The notes beneath the pieces are model-generated. The model saw nothing but the letters and a program-made list of their open reading frames with translations. It was not told the DNA's origin and ran no database searches. The translations under genes and the position numbers were made by a program. From the NCBI GenBank assembly GCA_937894805.1, contig CALAYR010000146.1:1-17548 (forward strand): DNA of 17,548 bases. Direction: 5' to 3'. This DNA is from an uncultured Acidimicrobiaceae bacterium (GTDB lineage Bacteria; Actinomycetota; Acidimicrobiia; Acidimicrobiales; RAAP-2). Positions within the stretch are counted from its first letter, which is position 1. Each line of letters begins with the position of its first letter. Shown here piece by piece: positions 14,877 to 17,548 of this stretch.

Positions 14877-16142
14877 ATGGCCGAATCCATTCATCTCGAC
14901 CTCTTTCCCGAGGGAACCCAACTGCTCGACGAAGACATTGTCGTGGGCGGGGTCTCGCTGCGGTCGATTGCTGAAACCTACGGCACCCCTGTTTTTGTCT
15001 ACGACGAGACGGCTCTTCGGGACCGTGCTCGTGAAGCCGCTAAGAATTTCGACGACGGGACGGCCTTTGCCTCGAAGTCCTTTCTCTGTGGGGCAATGGC
15101 CAAACTGGCGCACGAAGAAGGTCTCTGCATCGATGTAGCGACGGCCGGAGAGCTGGACATTGTGCTGCGCGCTGGCGTGCCGGCGTCACGCATCATTCTC
15201 CACGGCAACAACAAGTCCGAGGTCGAACTGGCCCGGGCGATTGAATCTGGAGTGCGACGCATTGTCGTGGACAGTTTTGATGAGATCGAACGGTTGGCCT
15301 CGATGGTGCCGGCCGACGGTGACGTGGCCTGCATGATTCGCGTCACCCCCGGCATTGAGGCGCACACGCACGAGTTCGTGAAGACCGGGCAAGAGGACAC
15401 CAAGTTTGGGTTCTCCCTCGCGAGCGGTGACGCCCAACGGGCCATCGATGCACTCCGTGCGATTCCTGGCGTCAACTTCGTCGGTCTTCACACGCACATC
15501 GGTTCACAGATCTACGACTTCGCCGCCTTTGGCGAAACGGTGCGCGTATTGGCCCCGCTCGTCGCGGCCAACGGCGTGCGGGAGCTGTGCGTCGGCGGGG
15601 GATTGGGCGTGGCCTACGTGGCCGGCGAGCCCACCATCACGATCACCGAGTGGGCCAAGGCCGTTCGCGAGGCCGTTCGCGGGGTCAGCATGGATATTGA
15701 TCTACTGACAACGGAACCGGGCCGTTCGATTGTGGCCCGTGCCGGCATGACGATTTATTCGGTGGGCACGCGCAAGGTTGCGGCCGGCCGTAACTACTTG
15801 GCCGTGGACGGAGGGATGAGCGACAACCCCCGCCCCGTGCTCTACGGCTCGGGCTACGAGGCCGTTATGGTGAAGAACCCCCTCGCCGAGCGTGACGGCA
15901 CCTTTCGAATTGTCGGTAAACACTGTGAAACCGGAGACTTTCTCATCGACGCGGCCGCCCTGCCGGAGTCGATTGCGCCTGGGGATTTGATCGTGACCCC
16001 GGTCACTGGGGCCTACGGCTACTCGATGGCCTCGAACTACAACCGCGTTCCCCGCCCACCAGTCGTTTTTGTCTCCAACGGCACCGCTCGCCTGGTCTTG
16101 CGCCGTGAAACCCTTGACGATTTGGCACGTCTCGAGGCCTAA
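14877..16142 (+). CDS. lysA: Diaminopimelate decarboxylase
   Basis: This 421-aa PLP-dependent enzyme converts meso-diaminopimelate to lysine, the last step of lysine synthesis. The PLP lysine is K67 in FASKSF. Phosphate- and substrate-binding motifs are HIGSQ (207-211), GGGLG (240-244) and EPGRS (from E280). The active-site cysteine motif CETGD starts at C350, and Y380 lies in GAYGYSM. Length and motif order fit LysA rather than ornithine decarboxylase. The ATG at 14877 has no ribosome binding site but is preceded by a TANNNT box at leaderless distance. It is followed by hom and thrC, the usual actinobacterial order, so the region supplies aspartate-family amino acids. Confidence 0.95.
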   Translation: MAESIHLDLFPEGTQLLDEDIVVGGVSLRSIAETYGTPVFVYDETALRDRAREAAKNFDDGTAFASKSFLCGAMAKLAHEEGLCIDVATAGELDIVLRAGVPASRIILHGNNKSEVELARAIESGVRRIVVDSFDEIERLASMVPADGDVACMIRVTPGIEAHTHEFVKTGQEDTKFGFSLASGDAQRAIDALRAIPGVNFVGLHTHIGSQIYDFAAFGETVRVLAPLVAANGVRELCVGGGLGVAYVAGEPTITITEWAKAVREAVRGVSMDIDLLTTEPGRSIVARAGMTIYSVGTRKVAAGRNYLAVDGGMSDNPRPVLYGSGYEAVMVKNPLAERDGTFRIVGKHCETGDFLIDAAALPESIAPGDLIVTPVTGAYGYSMASNYNRVPRPPVVFVSNGTARLVLRRETLDDLARLEA

Positions 16143-16179
16143 TCGCCGTCTCATAGATTTTGCGAGGCCCTCAATCAAT

Positions 16180-16185
16180 TAGCCT
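16180..16185 (+). promoter_or_regulatory. -10 box TAGCCT for leaderless hom
   Basis: TAGCCT lies exactly six bases before the hom ATG at 16192, and the gap shows no Shine-Dalgarno sequence. This gives hom its own promoter 38 bp after the lysA stop. Confidence 0.45.
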
Positions 16186-16191
16186 TTACCT

Positions 16192-17487
16192 ATGGAACGG
16201 GTAGTAGTGCGCGTTGGCGTCATTGGTGCAGGCAACGTGGGCTCCGCGTTGGTGGCCATGCTGCTCGATGAATCTCGTTTCCCCGCCCTTATCGAGGCCG
16301 TTGGGGCACCCTTGCGTTTGGTCGCGGTCGCCGTGCGTGACACCAACAAGCCGCACCCCGGAGTCCCCGCTGAACTCCTGACTTCGGACGCCCTCAGCGT
16401 CGCCACCCGGGACGATGTCGATCTCCTCGTGGAACTGGCCGGTGGCGTCGACGACGCCTACCGCTACGTCCGCGCCGCCCTCGAATCGGGCAAGAGTGTC
16501 GTCACCGCCAACAAGGCGTTAATTGCCGCCAAGGGCACCGAGCTCGAAGCAATCGCCCGGGCCAAGAACGTTGACTTGATTTTTGAAGCGGCCGTCGGTG
16601 GTGGCATCCCCATCCTGCGCGCGCTCCGCACGTCGTTGGTGGGCGAGAAGATCCACCGCGTCATGGGCATCGTGAACGGCACTACCAACTTCATCCTCTC
16701 GGCCATGGCCAGTGACGGTGCCCAGTACGGCGACGTGTTAGCCGAAGCCCAGCGCCTCGGCTACGCCGAAGCGGACCCCACGGCCGACGTCGAAGGCTTT
16801 GACGCCGCGGCCAAGGTCACCATTCTTTCCTCCCTCAGTTTTGGAACCTCGCTCGAAGGTGTCGCCATTGCCCGTGAGGGTATTTCGAAGATCACCGCCG
16901 ACGACGTGGCCTTCGCCAAACGTCATCACTTCGTGATCAAGCTCGTTGGTGTGGCCGAGCGAGTCGGGGAGTACGGCATTTCGATGCGCGTTCATCCCGC
17001 GATGCTGCCCGAGGCACATCCTCTCGCCTCCATTAACGGTGCCTTTAACGCCGTCTTCGTCGAAGGGGCCAAAGCCGGTCCACTCATGATGATGGGCCAA
17101 GGTGCCGGTGGTGACCCCACTGCCTCGGCCGTGCTGGGCGACATCTTGGAGAGCGGACGTAACTGCATGTTGGGTCGCCGTTCGGCCACCCCGGACGTGG
17201 AAACGAATCTCACGATGGTGCCGCAGTCAGAGCTGCAGAGCTCCTTCTATCTCACGTTGGATGTATTGGACCGCCCCGGTGTGTTGGCGGCCGTCACCAA
17301 GGTCTTTGGCGACCACGGGGTCTCCATTCGCCTCTTGGAACAGAGTGGCATTGGCGACGAAGCCCGCCTGACGTTGGTGACGCACCTCGCGTTGGAGTCC
17401 GACATGGCCGCCACGTTGGAAGAACTACAGCAGGTCGAGACGGTGGATGCCATCGGCTCGTGTATTCGAATCTTGGGTGAGGACTAG
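16192..17487 (+). CDS. hom: Homoserine dehydrogenase with C-terminal ACT domain
   Basis: This 431-aa enzyme reduces aspartate semialdehyde to homoserine, the branch point to threonine and methionine. The NAD(P)-binding motif GAGNVG is at 12-17. TANKALIA, GIVNGTTNFIL and EADPTADVEGFDAAAK form the substrate and catalytic region. The last ~75 residues, beginning near SFYLTLDVLDRPGVLAAVTKVF, form an ACT domain that in this enzyme type senses threonine for feedback inhibition. It lies 49 bp after lysA, and its stop is 2 bp before the thrC start, so hom and thrC are probably one operon. The ATG at 16192 is favoured by the TAGCCT box six bases upstream; a GTG a few codons in is possible. Confidence 0.96.
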   Translation: MERVVVRVGVIGAGNVGSALVAMLLDESRFPALIEAVGAPLRLVAVAVRDTNKPHPGVPAELLTSDALSVATRDDVDLLVELAGGVDDAYRYVRAALESGKSVVTANKALIAAKGTELEAIARAKNVDLIFEAAVGGGIPILRALRTSLVGEKIHRVMGIVNGTTNFILSAMASDGAQYGDVLAEAQRLGYAEADPTADVEGFDAAAKVTILSSLSFGTSLEGVAIAREGISKITADDVAFAKRHHFVIKLVGVAERVGEYGISMRVHPAMLPEAHPLASINGAFNAVFVEGAKAGPLMMMGQGAGGDPTASAVLGDILESGRNCMLGRRSATPDVETNLTMVPQSELQSSFYLTLDVLDRPGVLAAVTKVFGDHGVSIRLLEQSGIGDEARLTLVTHLALESDMAATLEELQQVETVDAIGSCIRILGED

Positions 17488-17489
17488 TC

Positions 17490-17548
17490 ATGAGCCAGTG
17501 GAAGGGTCTGCTGAATGAGTTCGGAGACTGGTTAGACCTCCGCGGGGT
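17490..17548 (+). CDS. thrC: Start of threonine synthase (truncated by window end)
   Basis: Only the first 19 residues are visible. MSQWKGLLNEFGDWLDLRG resembles the N-terminus of actinobacterial threonine synthases (W-x-GLL..., before the family's 'TLxEGxTPL' region, which lies outside the window). The start comes 2 bp after the hom stop, where thrC is normally found. Family assignment depends mainly on context. Confidence 0.7.
   Translation, partial: MSQWKGLLNEFGDWLDLRG

Overview
The window looks like a chromosomal segment of a moderately high-GC actinomycete-type bacterium. The indicators are a mycofactocin operon, the order tRNA-Arg / lysA / hom / start of thrC, frequent GTG starts, and several starts preceded at a fixed short distance by a TANNNT box, as expected for leaderless transcripts. 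A deep branch such as Acidimicrobiia is my guess. That placement is inference, because no rRNA or marker gene is present.

Positions 1-2733 hold the 3' part of a large RHS/YD-repeat protein. Its conserved core ends near 1386 and is followed by an AT-richer, unrecognised C-terminal tip. A small AT-rich gene overlaps or follows the tip and could encode an immunity protein. After it comes a second, headless copy of the last ~400 bp of the RHS core (offset exactly 1246 bp, no gaps), carrying a different short tip. This is the layout of polymorphic-toxin tip exchange.

Positions 2877-5818 hold a compact mycofactocin operon. Its genes are the precursor peptide mftA (ending IDGLCGVY), the peptide chaperone mftB, the radical SAM/SPASM maturase mftC, the creatininase-like peptidase mftE, and an SDR dehydrogenase probably dependent on mycofactocin. 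mftD, mftF and mftR are not in the operon. The genes overlap or nearly abut, so they are probably co-translated.

Positions 5819-8249 hold a gap with three 23-bp AT-rich direct repeats, each containing TATAAT. They run into the start of an AAA_14/DUF4143-type ATPase gene. A three-histidine-box membrane fatty acid desaturase faces it on the minus strand.

Positions 8288-12694 hold a cobalamin riboswitch, then a vitamin B12 ABC importer (btuF-btuC-btuD), then pyruvate kinase, 27 bp behind btuD. A gap with three small hairpins leads to an NCS1-family permease (12841-14247), which ends in a textbook intrinsic terminator with a UUCG tetraloop.

Positions 14361-17548 hold a lone Phd/YefM-type antitoxin, a minus-strand tRNA-Arg(CCG) with encoded CCA, lysA, hom and the start of thrC. 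LysA, Hom and ThrC belong to the aspartate-family pathway (lysine and threonine).
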